Source: CAZDFU01 sp964504985
Lineage (GTDB): Bacteria > Patescibacteriota > Microgenomatia > Daviesbacterales > UBA10151
Length of the DNA stretch: 64,000 nucleotides
NCBI GenBank assembly: GCA_964504985.1
Contig: CAZDFU010000001.1
Coordinates: forward strand, 1 to 64,000
Direction: 5' to 3'
In this document: piece after piece, positions 42,582 to 51,158 of the stretch
How the letters are laid out: every line of letters starts with the position of its first letter
Position numbering within the stretch: the stretch's first letter is position 1
Notes under the pieces: generated by a model
What the model saw: only the letters and a program-made list of their open reading frames with translations
Database searches by the model: none
Told to the model about the DNA's origin: nothing
Made by a program: the position numbers and the translations under genes

Positions 42582-43562
42582 ATGCCTTCATGGAGAACTG
42601 TCCAATCCAAAAGACAACTGACACAAAAAACTAAATTAGCAGTTTTTGTTTTGGCTCTAGTATTGGGGTTATTGCTTTTATCCCAGATTGTTAAAGTTAC
42701 CCAAATAATATTTAGCCCCTGGAAGTTGCAGACAGATAATCAAAAAAAGTTTTCATGGAATGGGGATTTTAATATAAATTTATTAGTCCGTTCTGGAAAA
42801 ACTTCACTGGTATCTTTTAGTCCTCAGAATGAGGAAATTACTATTATTAATATTCCTGATTCATTGTTTTTTGAAACAGCATACGGTTTTGGTAAATGGC
42901 AGTTCCGTTCTATTTATGATCTGGGTGAAGGAGAAAAAGGTTTAGGAGGAAATAAACTAATAAAAAGCAGCCTCTCTTCATTATTTGCTTTACCAATTGA
43001 TGGGGTAGTGGAGGGTGATTTAGTAAACCTTATCAAAGAAGATAAGTTCTCAATGCTGAGTGTTTTATTTGACCTTAAATCAGAACTTACACTTATGGAA
43101 CTAATAAGATTCCAGATTGATGTATCAAGAGTACGGTTTGATAAAGTTAGCCAGATTGATTTGGAAGAGCAAGGTGTTTTGGAAAAAAGCAATCTTCCTG
43201 ATGGGAGCGGGGTTTTAACTGCTGATACTGTAAAGCTAGACTCAGTTTTATCAAATATGATTGATCCTCTGCTTTCCAAAGAGCATAAAACTATTGCTGT
43301 TTTTAATTCAACTGAACACCCCCTGCTTGCCCAAAAAGCAGCCAGGTTAATCACTAATATAGGAGGTGATGTTATTATAGTCTCAAACGGCAAAAATAAG
43401 CTAAAAACAACTGCAATTTCAGGTGATCAATCAAAGACTTTGGAGCGTCTTAAGCAAATTTTTGAAGCAAGTGGTACAATTGACCCCAATGATGAGGATT
43501 TAGCCTCATCCAGAGCCCAAATCACTTTATTTTTGGGTGAGGACTATTATTTAAAACAATAA
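42582..43562 (+). CDS. Membrane-anchored LytR/CpsA-like and LytR_C-domain protein
   Basis: From the ATG at 42582 the protein has 326 residues: one N-terminal transmembrane helix ('LAVFVLALVLGLLLLSQIV') and an extracytoplasmic part. The middle ('ITIINIPDSLFFETAYGFGKW', 'LPIDGVVEGDL') resembles the start of LytR-CpsA-Psr domains, which attach glycopolymers to peptidoglycan; the end ('IAVFNSTEHPLLAQKAARLI') resembles the LytR_C domain. Key Arg and Asp residues of LCP phosphotransferases are not clearly visible, so it may be a non-catalytic relative. The promoter is immediately upstream. Confidence 0.6.
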   Translation: MPSWRTVQSKRQLTQKTKLAVFVLALVLGLLLLSQIVKVTQIIFSPWKLQTDNQKKFSWNGDFNINLLVRSGKTSLVSFSPQNEEITIINIPDSLFFETAYGFGKWQFRSIYDLGEGEKGLGGNKLIKSSLSSLFALPIDGVVEGDLVNLIKEDKFSMLSVLFDLKSELTLMELIRFQIDVSRVRFDKVSQIDLEEQGVLEKSNLPDGSGVLTADTVKLDSVLSNMIDPLLSKEHKTIAVFNSTEHPLLAQKAARLITNIGGDVIIVSNGKNKLKTTAISGDQSKTLERLKQIFEASGTIDPNDEDLASSRAQITLFLGEDYYLKQ

Positions 43563-43572
43563 GGGGTTAATT

Positions 43573-44241
43573 ATGATCTTATGGATATTGTTGTTTGGGC
43601 TGGTTGTAGCTATCTCTTTTGTGCTTGCATTTAAATCCATGCACGATTTTCAGGAGATCCCTGCTGAAGGAGGAGAAGAATATGGGTTATTCTTAATCCG
43701 CAGACTCAGCCAGCTAAACAAGCAACTCTTAACCTCTTTTCATAAAGAACTATCAACCTCAACTCTTTTTATCAGTTTTGAGAGGCTTATAAAAGGGACA
43801 AAAGCTGCTTTGGTTGTATACGGCCCAAAAAAAATATTAGCCAAATATAAACAACAACTTGATCTTTTAGAGCTTGAAGATTATACAAATGTAAGACCTG
43901 AACAATTTGCAGCCTGGGAGGTAGTTGTTAAACATGCTGGTAAACCTGGTTTTCCGCCTGTGCCTGCTGAGGATCAAATATGGTGGCAGCTGATATTATC
44001 TACCAAAGAGGGGAATTTTTTTCATCCCCATATAAGATTGGCAGTGGTATCTAACCATCCAAAAAGAAGGGATATTCTTAAGGCAAAACTTGCAGATTTG
44101 TCACCAGACAAATTTGTAAAATTACCCAACACCTTTTCTAATACCCAGTTGCTTGATTATTACAATAAAAGAGGTTTTAGGAAAGATGCGCACAATAAGA
44201 ATCTGAATCCAGATGATGTTATCAGGTTACTTGATGTTTGA
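43573..44241 (+). CDS. Single-pass membrane protein of unknown function
   Basis: A 222-residue protein with an N-terminal transmembrane helix ('ILWILLFGLVVAISFVLAF') and a soluble domain containing 'ALVVYGPKKILAKYKQQLDLLELEDYT'. It starts 11 bases after the LytR-like gene, preceded by AAGGGG, so both are probably cotranscribed and act at the envelope. It converges with the TPR gene. No family is recognised. Confidence 0.65.
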   Translation: MILWILLFGLVVAISFVLAFKSMHDFQEIPAEGGEEYGLFLIRRLSQLNKQLLTSFHKELSTSTLFISFERLIKGTKAALVVYGPKKILAKYKQQLDLLELEDYTNVRPEQFAAWEVVVKHAGKPGFPPVPAEDQIWWQLILSTKEGNFFHPHIRLAVVSNHPKRRDILKAKLADLSPDKFVKLPNTFSNTQLLDYYNKRGFRKDAHNKNLNPDDVIRLLDV

Positions 44242-44247
44242 AAGAAG

Positions 44248-45003
44248 TTATACTACCTGTTCTTCTTCAGCATTTTCCGCATCTTCTTCGTTTTCATTTT
44301 GATTATCTAAAGGGGTGAGGATTTCGTGAGTTAAAGTGGAGTCAGAATTTTCCAAAAATGAGGGTTGATTTTTAAACCTTTTACTTCTATAAATTTCCTT
44401 AACCAGCACTGCTAAAGCATTTACCTTAATGGATTTAATAAATAAATCATATTTGTTCCCACCGCGGAGCAGTCTTATCAGATGATGACAAATATCATCT
44501 GGTAAAACTCCCAGGTAATTAGCATTACTATCTACTATGGTAATTTTCCTGTTTTTTATAATCATATTAACCTTCATACCGCAATATGCTCTTGATAATT
44601 TTTGTGGTTCTGCTACTTTTAAAAGATTGACAATTCTTGTTTTTCCAGGTTCTTGTAAAAAAAGGGAAGCTGATAGTTTTAGGGACGGAGAAAATTTTAC
44701 TAGGCCGTTTGCCTGAATTTCTTCCTTTTTCCCATTAGGTTTAAAAGATTTAATGATTTTTAAATTTTTTATGGCAATTGGGTTATATGGATCAATTCTT
44801 ACAACTTCAGAATAGTATTTCTTTGCCAAATTATACTTATCCATTTCCATATAAACCCGGGCCTGGCGGTTTAGCGCATCAACATTTTGAGGGTCCAGTT
44901 TTAAGATTTGTTTGTTCAACTTTAAGGCATCATCCCAGCGGGAATCCAGTGCAGCCTCGATAGCGTTATGAGTTAAGTTTGAAGACAGGGGAGATTGATC
45001 CAT
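44248..45003 (-). CDS. TPR-repeat protein
   Basis: A 251-residue protein with two to three TPR units at the N-terminus ('AALDSRWDDALKLNKQILKLDPQNVDALNRQARVYMEMDKYNLAKKYYSEVVRIDP' region, residues ~15-75), then a beta-rich domain of ~130 residues with no recognised family and an acidic tail rich in Glu and Asn. It probably mediates protein contacts in the cytoplasm. Its promoter is a consensus TTGACA-17-TATACT 11 bases from the ATG. Confidence 0.75.
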   Translation of the reverse strand: MDQSPLSSNLTHNAIEAALDSRWDDALKLNKQILKLDPQNVDALNRQARVYMEMDKYNLAKKYYSEVVRIDPYNPIAIKNLKIIKSFKPNGKKEEIQANGLVKFSPSLKLSASLFLQEPGKTRIVNLLKVAEPQKLSRAYCGMKVNMIIKNRKITIVDSNANYLGVLPDDICHHLIRLLRGGNKYDLFIKSIKVNALAVLVKEIYRSKRFKNQPSFLENSDSTLTHEILTPLDNQNENEEDAENAEEEQVV

Positions 45004-45014
45004 CTAAGGGAAAA

Positions 45015-45043
45015 AGTATAGAAGAGAAAGAAAGGGTTGTCAA
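45015..45043 (-). promoter_or_regulatory. Consensus promoter of the TPR gene
   Basis: Minus-strand TTGACA (45038-45043), 17-base spacer, TATACT (45015-45020); the predicted start is ~5 bases before the ATG. Confidence 0.65.
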
Positions 45044-45105
45044 TGGTTTCGCATAATATTTGCCTGGTTTAATTTGTTTCAGTTGTTAAAATAACCAATG
45101 CTGTC

Positions 45106-45134
45106 TTGAAAGTACATTCTAAACCCTATACACT
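45106..45134 (+). promoter_or_regulatory. yebC promoter
   Basis: TTGAAA (45106-45111), 17-base spacer, TACACT (45129-45134), inside the word CTATACACTATACT; a second TATACT ends at 45139, 7 bases before the ATG (45147). Confidence 0.5.
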
Positions 45135-45146
45135 ATACTGATTCTC

Positions 45147-45902
45147 ATGAGCGGTCATAGTAAATGGTCAACAATAAAAAGGCAAAAGGGTGTTGCTGAT
45201 ATTAAAAGGGGGCTAACTTTTACCAAGGTAGCTAATGCAATAACCATTGCTGCTAAACTGGGGGGCTCAGGTGATCCTGAATCTAATCCAAGATTAAGGA
45301 TGGTTATTGAGGAGGCAAAAGCTGTTAATATGCCCAAGGAGAATGTTCAGAGGGCTATAGACCGTGGTTTAGGAAAACTTCCAGGACAAGTCATAGAAGA
45401 AGTAACTTACGAAGGGTTTGGTCCGGGAAAAGCAGCCTTTTATTTAGAAGCAGCTACAGACAATAAGTTAAGGACTTTGCAGGAAATGAAAAATTTCTTT
45501 GAAAGGTCAGGAGGATCCTTGGGATCACAAGGTAGTGTTTCTTATATGTTTGATAGGACTGGAGAAATTAGGGTGAAAAGTAAAGGTGCTTCTTTAGAAG
45601 AAGAATTACTGGATTTGATAGATTTAGGGGTAGAAGATGTTCAGGATGATAAAGAATTACAAGAATATTTAATATATGTACAAGGCTCGCAATTAAATAC
45701 TATGGGTAATAAAATTACTCAGAGAGGTTATGTAGTGGAATCTCAGGAATTAATCTATAAGCCCAATATTTTAGTTGAGATAAAGGATCCTGAAATAGCA
45801 AAAAGGGTATTGGAGTTTACCCAAAAGTTGGAGGAGCATGATGATATACAAAAAGTTTATACAAATTTTGATATACCTGATGAATTAATAACACGTTCCT
45901 AA
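45147..45902 (+). CDS. yebC: YebC/TACO1-family translation factor
   Basis: The 251-residue protein begins with the diagnostic 'MSGHSKWSTIKRQKGVADIKRG' and has 'NIPKENV'-type 'NMPKENVQRAIDRG' and 'YEGFGPGKAAFYLEAATDN'. The family was long annotated as transcriptional regulator; recent work links it to translation of difficult (proline-rich) stretches. It precedes ruvC, a frequent bacterial neighbour. Confidence 0.95.
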   Translation: MSGHSKWSTIKRQKGVADIKRGLTFTKVANAITIAAKLGGSGDPESNPRLRMVIEEAKAVNMPKENVQRAIDRGLGKLPGQVIEEVTYEGFGPGKAAFYLEAATDNKLRTLQEMKNFFERSGGSLGSQGSVSYMFDRTGEIRVKSKGASLEEELLDLIDLGVEDVQDDKELQEYLIYVQGSQLNTMGNKITQRGYVVESQELIYKPNILVEIKDPEIAKRVLEFTQKLEEHDDIQKVYTNFDIPDELITRS

Positions 45903-45955
45903 AGTAAAGCTTTATATTAATTAGAAAACTTAGGGTAAAAGATAAAGAAAATTTT

Positions 45956-46486
45956 ATGATAATTTTAGGTATTGATCCCGGAACAGCAACAACAGGATAT
46001 GGGATTATAAAAGTCCCTGATGATATTTTAGGTAGGGAATATGAATATGATATTGAGCTTATAACTTATGGTAATATCTCAACCCCTAAAGACAGGTTAA
46101 TGCAGGATAGGCTGCAGATGATTTACTCAGAGTTGGATTATGTGATAAAAAAATATAAACCCGACCAGATGATTTGTGAAATGTTATTTTTTGGAGCAAA
46201 TACCAGAACTGCTATTATGGTTGGGCAGGCCAGGGGAGTGATTATGTTAACTGCTGCTCAAAACAGGCTGCCTTTTCAGGATTATACGGGATTACAGGTA
46301 AAATTAATGGTGGCAGGATCTGGCAGATCAGATAAAAAGCAGGTTCAGGAGGCTGTCAGAAAGTGGCTGGGGAAAAAAGGGAAGAAAAGGGCGCAATTTA
46401 GCAAACTCAAAGGCGGACATATTGATGATGCAATGGATGCAATAGCCATAGCTATTTGTCATGTGCTGAAATTGGCAGCAAAATAA
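45956..46486 (+). CDS. ruvC: Holliday junction resolvase RuvC
   Basis: The 176-residue RNase-H-fold endonuclease has the catalytic acidic residues in 'ILGIDPGTATTGYGI' (Asp7), 'MICEMLFFGANTRTA' (Glu) and 'GGHIDDAMDAIAIA' (two Asp). It cleaves four-way junctions with RuvAB, not seen here. The next gene's ATG follows the stop immediately. Confidence 0.95.
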   Translation: MIILGIDPGTATTGYGIIKVPDDILGREYEYDIELITYGNISTPKDRLMQDRLQMIYSELDYVIKKYKPDQMICEMLFFGANTRTAIMVGQARGVIMLTAAQNRLPFQDYTGLQVKLMVAGSGRSDKKQVQEAVRKWLGKKGKKRAQFSKLKGGHIDDAMDAIAIAICHVLKLAAK

Positions 46487-47269
46487 ATGAAAATTAATAT
46501 TAACAAGCGCCAGAAAATTATTATAACATCAGTCATCCTAACTATAGGACTTTTATCAACACAATTGGTTGATTTTAATTTAAGGTTTAGATTTATTGCA
46601 GGGTTATCTGTCTTGGCATATTTGCTTTCCCTCTGGTCTCTTTGGGAAGGTTTAAGTTTAACTAAGGCTATTGTTCTTCTTATATTGCCCACATTTTATA
46701 CTTTAGCTGTTGCAAGTTTCTATTTTTTGTTGCCTGTTAGGTGGTTAACCAGACTGCCTGTGGCTTTTGTATTTGGCTTAACTTTTTATCTTTTGCTTCT
46801 TTCTCAGAATGTTTTTAATGTAGCCTCAATTAGAACCATTCCTTTATACCGGGCTGCTTCCACTGCCAGTTTCTTGTTTACCCTTCTTTCTGCTTTTTTT
46901 ATATTTAATGTTATATATGCTTTTAACTTATTGTTTTTATGGAATGGGGTAGCAGTATTTTTAATTACCTACCCATTAATATTACAGGTGCTTTGGTCAA
47001 TCAACATGAAGGATAGGCTTTCAGCAGCTGAATTGATTCAAAGCCTGGTTTTAGCATTGGGGCTGGGGGAGCTGGCATTAAGTTTTTCCTTTTGGCCTAT
47101 GCTTACAACCATTTGGTCCTTATCCTTATCCTCAGCAATGTATGTGCTTTTAGGTTTAACTACTCAGGTATTAAGAGGCAGGGCAAGCAGGAGAGTGGTG
47201 TGGGAGTATTTGGGGATAGGGGTGATAGTACTCATAGTGTCTTTTTTTACTACTTCCTGGACAGGTTAA
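46487..47269 (+). CDS. Multi-pass membrane protein of unknown function
   Basis: The 260-residue protein has about eight hydrophobic helices ('FIAGLSVLAYLLSLWSLWEG', 'VAFVFGLTFYLLLLSQNVF', 'VVWEYLGIGVIVLIVSFFTT') and few charged residues. It is translated directly after ruvC. No transporter or enzyme motif is evident; similar unassigned membrane proteins are common in CPR genomes. Confidence 0.7.
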   Translation: MKININKRQKIIITSVILTIGLLSTQLVDFNLRFRFIAGLSVLAYLLSLWSLWEGLSLTKAIVLLILPTFYTLAVASFYFLLPVRWLTRLPVAFVFGLTFYLLLLSQNVFNVASIRTIPLYRAASTASFLFTLLSAFFIFNVIYAFNLLFLWNGVAVFLITYPLILQVLWSINMKDRLSAAELIQSLVLALGLGELALSFSFWPMLTTIWSLSLSSAMYVLLGLTTQVLRGRASRRVVWEYLGIGVIVLIVSFFTTSWTG

Positions 47270-48194
47270 TTTGAAATATAATATCTGAGTTTAGGCTGAT
47301 ATAATAATCCAAACTAATTGAAGTAGAGGAGTGTGAAAAATACCTCAAGATTCCGTGAAAAGAAAAAAGATACAGTTTGATATAGTTGCTACCCTCGATG
47401 TGGATAACTATAGGGTTATAATTGTAAGATTTTAGCTTCAGTTTTAGCAAGATGCATATATATCTGCCAGTGAAGGATACCCGAACCTTCCGGAGAAGAG
47501 AACCCCACCCTCTGTGTGCCTTATAAGCACATTGAAACAAAGTAATAGTTATTAATCCGCTGTTTTGGATGCAGATTTACAACTTTTCTGACCACTACAC
47601 TATGGTAGGCAACCTACCCTATGTATTAATGTCGTACAATGTATCTTATGCGATGTCAAGGAAGGGTTTTCCGGAGGAGCCCGCTAAACGGGCCCATGCC
47701 AAAATTTAATAGAATTTAAAGGGATTTATTAACTATATTTATTTGTGCTTAATTTCTTACTTTCCTATTAAAAAATTTTATAGTTTATGCGGGGTCAATT
47801 TTTAAAATATATCAATATTAGGTTTAGGTCTTCCTGACAGCCTAAACTACAGATGGTTCCATATAGCTCTCATCCCCTGATAAACCGTTTTTGGGGCATT
47901 ACAGGGCCTCGTGCCTAGAGAGCGGATTGGGCCCCGCGCTAAAGGCTGCTTGGCTAAAGCGGTTTGATTTTTGTTCAGCTGTTTTAATGGTTTGATGTTT
48001 GCTGCCCACAAATACTAATGTTTATTTAATTGGTCCAGTAACCTTATATATAATCTTTGGACTGATCATTAAACTAGGAAAGTTTTTTACAAACCACTTT
48101 ATGTATGCATCTTTTGTTGTCGCACAATATCTAGGGGTTGACAAACCACACTAAAAAATGTCAAGCTGAAGTTAGGTACTAAATTGAGTATTTT
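47270..48194. other. 925-bp gene-free region
   Basis: No ORF of credible composition is present on either strand. Several short perfect hairpins occur: GAAGG/CCTTC (47472-47490), TGTGC/GCACA (47515-47531), GGTAGG/CCTACC (47604-47618) and GCCCG/CGGGC (47679-47693), followed by a larger nested fold at 47789-47937. GC content rises in the paired parts above the AT-rich spacer. This density of structure is unlike ordinary intergenic DNA in the window. Confidence 0.6.
47789..47937. ncRNA. Candidate structured RNA domain (orientation undecided)
   Basis: Four nested helices fit one three-way-junction fold: closing stem GCGGGG (47789-47794) with CCCCGC (47932-47937); hairpin GTTTAGG/CCTAAAC (47822-47847); stem GCTCTC (47866-47871) with GAGAGC (47918-47923), enclosing CCCC/GGGG (47874-47896). 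An alternative pairing GGGCC/GGCCC (47904-47908 with 47930-47934) competes with the closing stem. T-runs follow on both strands. It does not show the signatures of tmRNA, RNase P, SRP or 5S RNA that I know. Confidence 0.4.
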
Positions 48195-48938
48195 ATGAAA
48201 TTTCTTAGCCCGGTTTTATCCCTGTCTGTTATACTCACCCTATTCTTACTTAGCCCTGCCTATGCTTTGGCAGCTACTCTTTCCCTCTCCCCTTCTTCGG
48301 GCACCTTTAATAAAGGTTGTCCTTTTAGTTTGGATATTAATTTAGATACACAAAATGCTGAAACAGACGGAACAGATGCAATCCTTCTTTATGATAATAC
48401 CAGATTGACTGCTAACTCCATTGATACTGAACTGCCTCAAAAAATTTATAATGACTTCCCAGGAAGTAATATAGATGAGGCTGCAGGCAGAATTACAGTT
48501 TCAGGATTAGCTTCAGTTTCAAGCGCTTTTAATGGCAGGGGTACAATGGCAAAAATATACTTTACAGTAAAAGATAGCGCTGCTACTGGATTAACCCAAG
48601 TTAAGTTTGACTTTACTTCTGGCGGTAAAACAACTGATTCTAATGTGGTTGAGAGAGGGTCGGTTCAGGATATATTAACATCTGTAACTAATGGCAACTA
48701 CACAGTAGGAACTGGGGCCTGTGGAGCTGCTGCCGGGACGCCTTCTGTCCCTTCAACATCAGGCAACAACAATACAGTGTTTGTATCTACGCCTTCTGGT
48801 CAGGCACCCGCCACCATTGATCAGTTTGTGGACAGAGATGGAAATGGTCCAGGAGGTACGCCTCAATTAACTTTTACCTTGGCCATTGTAGGATCTGTAT
48901 TGACTGTTCTGGGAATATTAGGTCTGGCGCTGCTTTAG
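48195..48938 (+). CDS. Secreted cohesin-domain-like protein with C-terminal anchor
   Basis: The 247-residue protein has a signal peptide ('LSLSVILTLFLLSPAYALAA'), a cohesin/bacterial Ig-like beta-sandwich ('LDINLDTQNAETDGTDAILLYD', 'GTMAKIYFTVKD'), a Ser/Thr/Pro/Gly linker and a C-terminal hydrophobic helix ('LTFTLAIVGSVLTVLGILGLALL'). Cohesin domains mediate protein contacts at the cell surface; no partner dockerin is seen in the window. The Xer gene begins shortly after it. Confidence 0.75.
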   Translation: MKFLSPVLSLSVILTLFLLSPAYALAATLSLSPSSGTFNKGCPFSLDINLDTQNAETDGTDAILLYDNTRLTANSIDTELPQKIYNDFPGSNIDEAAGRITVSGLASVSSAFNGRGTMAKIYFTVKDSAATGLTQVKFDFTSGGKTTDSNVVERGSVQDILTSVTNGNYTVGTGACGAAAGTPSVPSTSGNNNTVFVSTPSGQAPATIDQFVDRDGNGPGGTPQLTFTLAIVGSVLTVLGILGLALL

Positions 48939-48959
48939 GCTTTCTAATTGTTTGAAAAT

Positions 48960-49877
48960 ATGACTCTTTCCGCTCTTATCACTGATTTTCTGGAATATTT
49001 GGAACTTGAGAGAAATGCTTCTCAGCTGACAATAAAAAATTATGATCATTATTTAAAAAGGTTTCTGGAGTTTAGCAGTGATATTGATCCTAAAGATATT
49101 GACTTAAACTTAGTCAGAAAGTATAGACTCTATCTTTCCCGTTATACTGATTCTAAGACAAATAAGCCCTTAAAAAGGGTAACCCAAAATTACTTTATGA
49201 TTGCTTTAAGGGCCTTTTTAAGATATTTGGCCAGAATAGATATAACCGCTTTATCTCCTGAGAAAGTAGAGCTTGGGGAGAACGAGCCAAGTCCTTTAAA
49301 GATTTTGGATGAAACTTACCTTAAACAATTACTTGATGCCCCTGATATTTCTAAGAAAAGCGGTTTAAGGGATAAATCAATTTTAGAAATGCTTTTTTCA
49401 ACAGGGCTTAGGGTTTCTGAATTGGCCTCTTTAAACCGCAGTACTATAAATTTAAACAGACGGGAGTTTGGAATTATTGGTAAGGGAGGTAAAGAGCGGG
49501 TGGTATTTATATCAGATACTGCAGCAGACTGGCTGCAAAAATACCTTAATATTAGAAAGGATACTTTTAAGCCTTTATTTATCCGTTTCCAGGGAAAGGT
49601 GAATCTTGAAAATCAGGGTGAAGCCATGAGGCTTACCACAAGGTCTATTGAAAGAATTGTAGAAAAATATGTAAAAGCCCTGGGTTTGCCTATAAAGGCC
49701 ACACCTCATACCTTAAGGCATGTTTTTGCTACGGATTTATTAATAAATGGAGCTGATATCAGATCTGTTCAGGAAATGCTTGGGCATGCTAATATTTCTA
49801 CCACTCAAATTTATACTCATGTCACCAATGCCCATTTAAAAGACGTCCACAAATCCTTTCATTCAGGAAATAAGTAA
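48960..49877 (+). CDS. XerC/XerD-family tyrosine recombinase
   Basis: The protein has an N-terminal SAM-like core-binding domain ('FLEYLELERNASQLTIKNYDHYL') and a catalytic domain with Arg in 'STGLRVSELASL', Lys in 'GKGGKERVVF', 'HTLRHVFATDLL' (HxxR) and the nucleophile Tyr in 'GHANISTTQIYTHV'. At ~305 residues it is the standard size of chromosome dimer resolution recombinases. The ATG at 48960 fits family alignments better than the upstream TTG. No second Xer gene or dif site is seen. Confidence 0.94.
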   Translation: MTLSALITDFLEYLELERNASQLTIKNYDHYLKRFLEFSSDIDPKDIDLNLVRKYRLYLSRYTDSKTNKPLKRVTQNYFMIALRAFLRYLARIDITALSPEKVELGENEPSPLKILDETYLKQLLDAPDISKKSGLRDKSILEMLFSTGLRVSELASLNRSTINLNRREFGIIGKGGKERVVFISDTAADWLQKYLNIRKDTFKPLFIRFQGKVNLENQGEAMRLTTRSIERIVEKYVKALGLPIKATPHTLRHVFATDLLINGADIRSVQEMLGHANISTTQIYTHVTNAHLKDVHKSFHSGNK

Positions 49878-49888
49878 TCCAGGGAAAG

Positions 49889-50650
49889 TTATTGATAAAG
49901 GCTTTTTCTGTCTGCCTCTGATAGTATTTCAACACCGCTTATAACATCAATAGGCAGAGGCTTCTTGGATACAATCATTATTTCTCTTTCGGCTTCATAT
50001 CCTGGTTTTGCGTGATCAAGTATTTTTGAACTATAATAAATCACAACGCCTCTTCTTTTGAAGCATTCAGAAATAACTTGTTGTAAATCTTTAACAGCCC
50101 GCTCTGAATTTTCAAATGCCCTTTGATGTGAAAAATCAAGCGGGTGATAATCTGGTCCTGTTATTGCTAATAAACTTTCATCTTCATCCCACAACGCTGA
50201 ATCAGATGGAAAAAGTATACTGGCTAGGATATATATTTGTCTGGCATGAAGTCTTACTTTAAATTTTTCATTGAAAGGATGTTCAATTGCATGCTTAAGT
50301 GCATAGTCTTTGGAAGATTTATGTTGACGCCTCCATGATAATTCTTCTTTAATCTCTTCAGGAAAGTCCCCGTATTTTTCAATAATTCCCTCTAAAAGAA
50401 CTTTAGCCCTTGGATTGCTATTTTCCTCCAATCTTTCATAGATAGGTAATGCATAATATAAATGCCCCCCATTTTCCATGACCTCTTTTTGGTAAGGAAG
50501 CATATCCTCTGCTGCAGGTGCATTATAGGGAACCTGGCCTGTTTGTAAGGCCTTTGTTAAAAACTCTGCTGAGGTACCGTAAAGAGCTATAGCATCCTTA
50601 TGATAACCATGCTCAACCCACTGATCTAATTGCTCTAAATTAACAGGCAT
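49889..50650 (-). CDS. Unknown protein with N-terminal ART-like 'YGTS' stretch
   Basis: The start 'MPVNLEQLDQWVEHGYHKD' is chosen over an upstream ATG. The 253-residue protein contains 'AIALYGTSAEFLTKALQTGQVP' followed by 'GGHLYYALPIYER', loosely like the HGTS and YYA/T elements of PARP-type ADP-ribosyltransferase folds, in which a YxxHGT-like start is typical; the His is replaced by Tyr-Gly. The rest is helical. The resemblance is weak and no catalytic Glu motif is clear. It is a likely cytoplasmic protein of unknown role. Confidence 0.5.
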   Translation of the reverse strand: MPVNLEQLDQWVEHGYHKDAIALYGTSAEFLTKALQTGQVPYNAPAAEDMLPYQKEVMENGGHLYYALPIYERLEENSNPRAKVLLEGIIEKYGDFPEEIKEELSWRRQHKSSKDYALKHAIEHPFNEKFKVRLHARQIYILASILFPSDSALWDEDESLLAITGPDYHPLDFSHQRAFENSERAVKDLQQVISECFKRRGVVIYYSSKILDHAKPGYEAEREIMIVSKKPLPIDVISGVEILSEADRKSLYQ

Positions 50651-50722
50651 AATAAGAGACCTATAGTTTATCACTTAGGATCTTGAGAGCCAACTGACTT
50701 ACCTTAGCGGTGGATGATTGGG

Positions 50723-51070
50723 TTATTTCTTTAGATTTTTTAATAGATGCGAGAGGATTGTTGAGGTCAAAGATATCACAAGCGATGCCAGGATGGCTGA
50801 AAGAAAACCTGATATTTTCATCCCAGGCACAATTGCTGCTGCCAGCCATAAGACAAGCGCATTAATAACAAAAGTAAAAAGCCCAAGTGTTAAAAAGTTT
50901 AAAGGCAGAGTTAATAAAAGTAGAATTGGTTTAATAACTGCATTTAAAAGCCCTAATACCACTGCTGCTAAAAGGGCTGTTGGGAAGCTTTCTATTTTAA
51001 ATCCAGGAACTATATTTGCTGCTATAAGAAGAGAAAGTGCTGAAAAAAGCCAAGTAAGCAAAAGACCCAT
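50723..51070 (-). CDS. Phage holin family 4-like membrane protein
   Basis: The 115-residue protein has four hydrophobic helices in the PF04020 pattern ('GLLLTWLFSALSLLIAANIVPG', 'LGLLNAVIKPILLLLTLPLNFLTLGLFTFVINALVLWL', 'AIVPGMKISGFLSAILAS'). Chromosomal members are common in bacteria and need not be lytic. It is divergent from an amidase gene across a palindromic promoter region, a holin-endolysin-like pair. The ATG lies right after a predicted transcription start. Confidence 0.85.
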   Translation of the reverse strand: MGLLLTWLFSALSLLIAANIVPGFKIESFPTALLAAVVLGLLNAVIKPILLLLTLPLNFLTLGLFTFVINALVLWLAAAIVPGMKISGFLSAILASLVISLTSTILSHLLKNLKK

Positions 51071-51077
51071 TGATTCA

Positions 51078-51138
51078 TTAATCTCATAAATATTTTAGAT
51101 TGTCAATGATTGACAAGCCAAACATGCTTATGTAATAT
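51078..51138. promoter_or_regulatory. Divergent promoters sharing a -35 palindrome
   Basis: The 17-bp perfect palindrome TTGTCAAT-G-ATTGACAA (51100-51116) contains both -35 boxes: TTGACA on plus (51110-51115) with TAATAT (51133-51138) at 17 bp for the amidase, and TTGACA on minus (51101-51106) with ATTAAT (51077-51082) for the holin-like gene. It could also be an operator for coordinated control. Confidence 0.6.
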
Positions 51139-51158
51139 TGTTTGGCTGCCCCTGCAAA

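Noticed and set aside
47470..47520. SRP RNA because of CCGGAAGG on the minus strand
   Set aside because: The AGCAGCC part of the SRP domain IV loop is missing and the surrounding stem does not form.
47553..47625. tRNA-like stretch on the minus strand (ATAGTGTAGTGGTCAG followed by TTGTAAA, like tRNA-Tyr GUA)
   Set aside because: No acceptor stem pairing, the anticodon stem does not close without a 4-5 base insertion, and no TTCRA T-loop follows at the right distance.
47821..48060. tmRNA on the minus strand (GCA AAC.. tag-like frame ending near ALA)
   Set aside because: The tag frame has no stop at the right place and the tRNA-like ends (GGTTTCGAC, TTCRAATCC) are absent.
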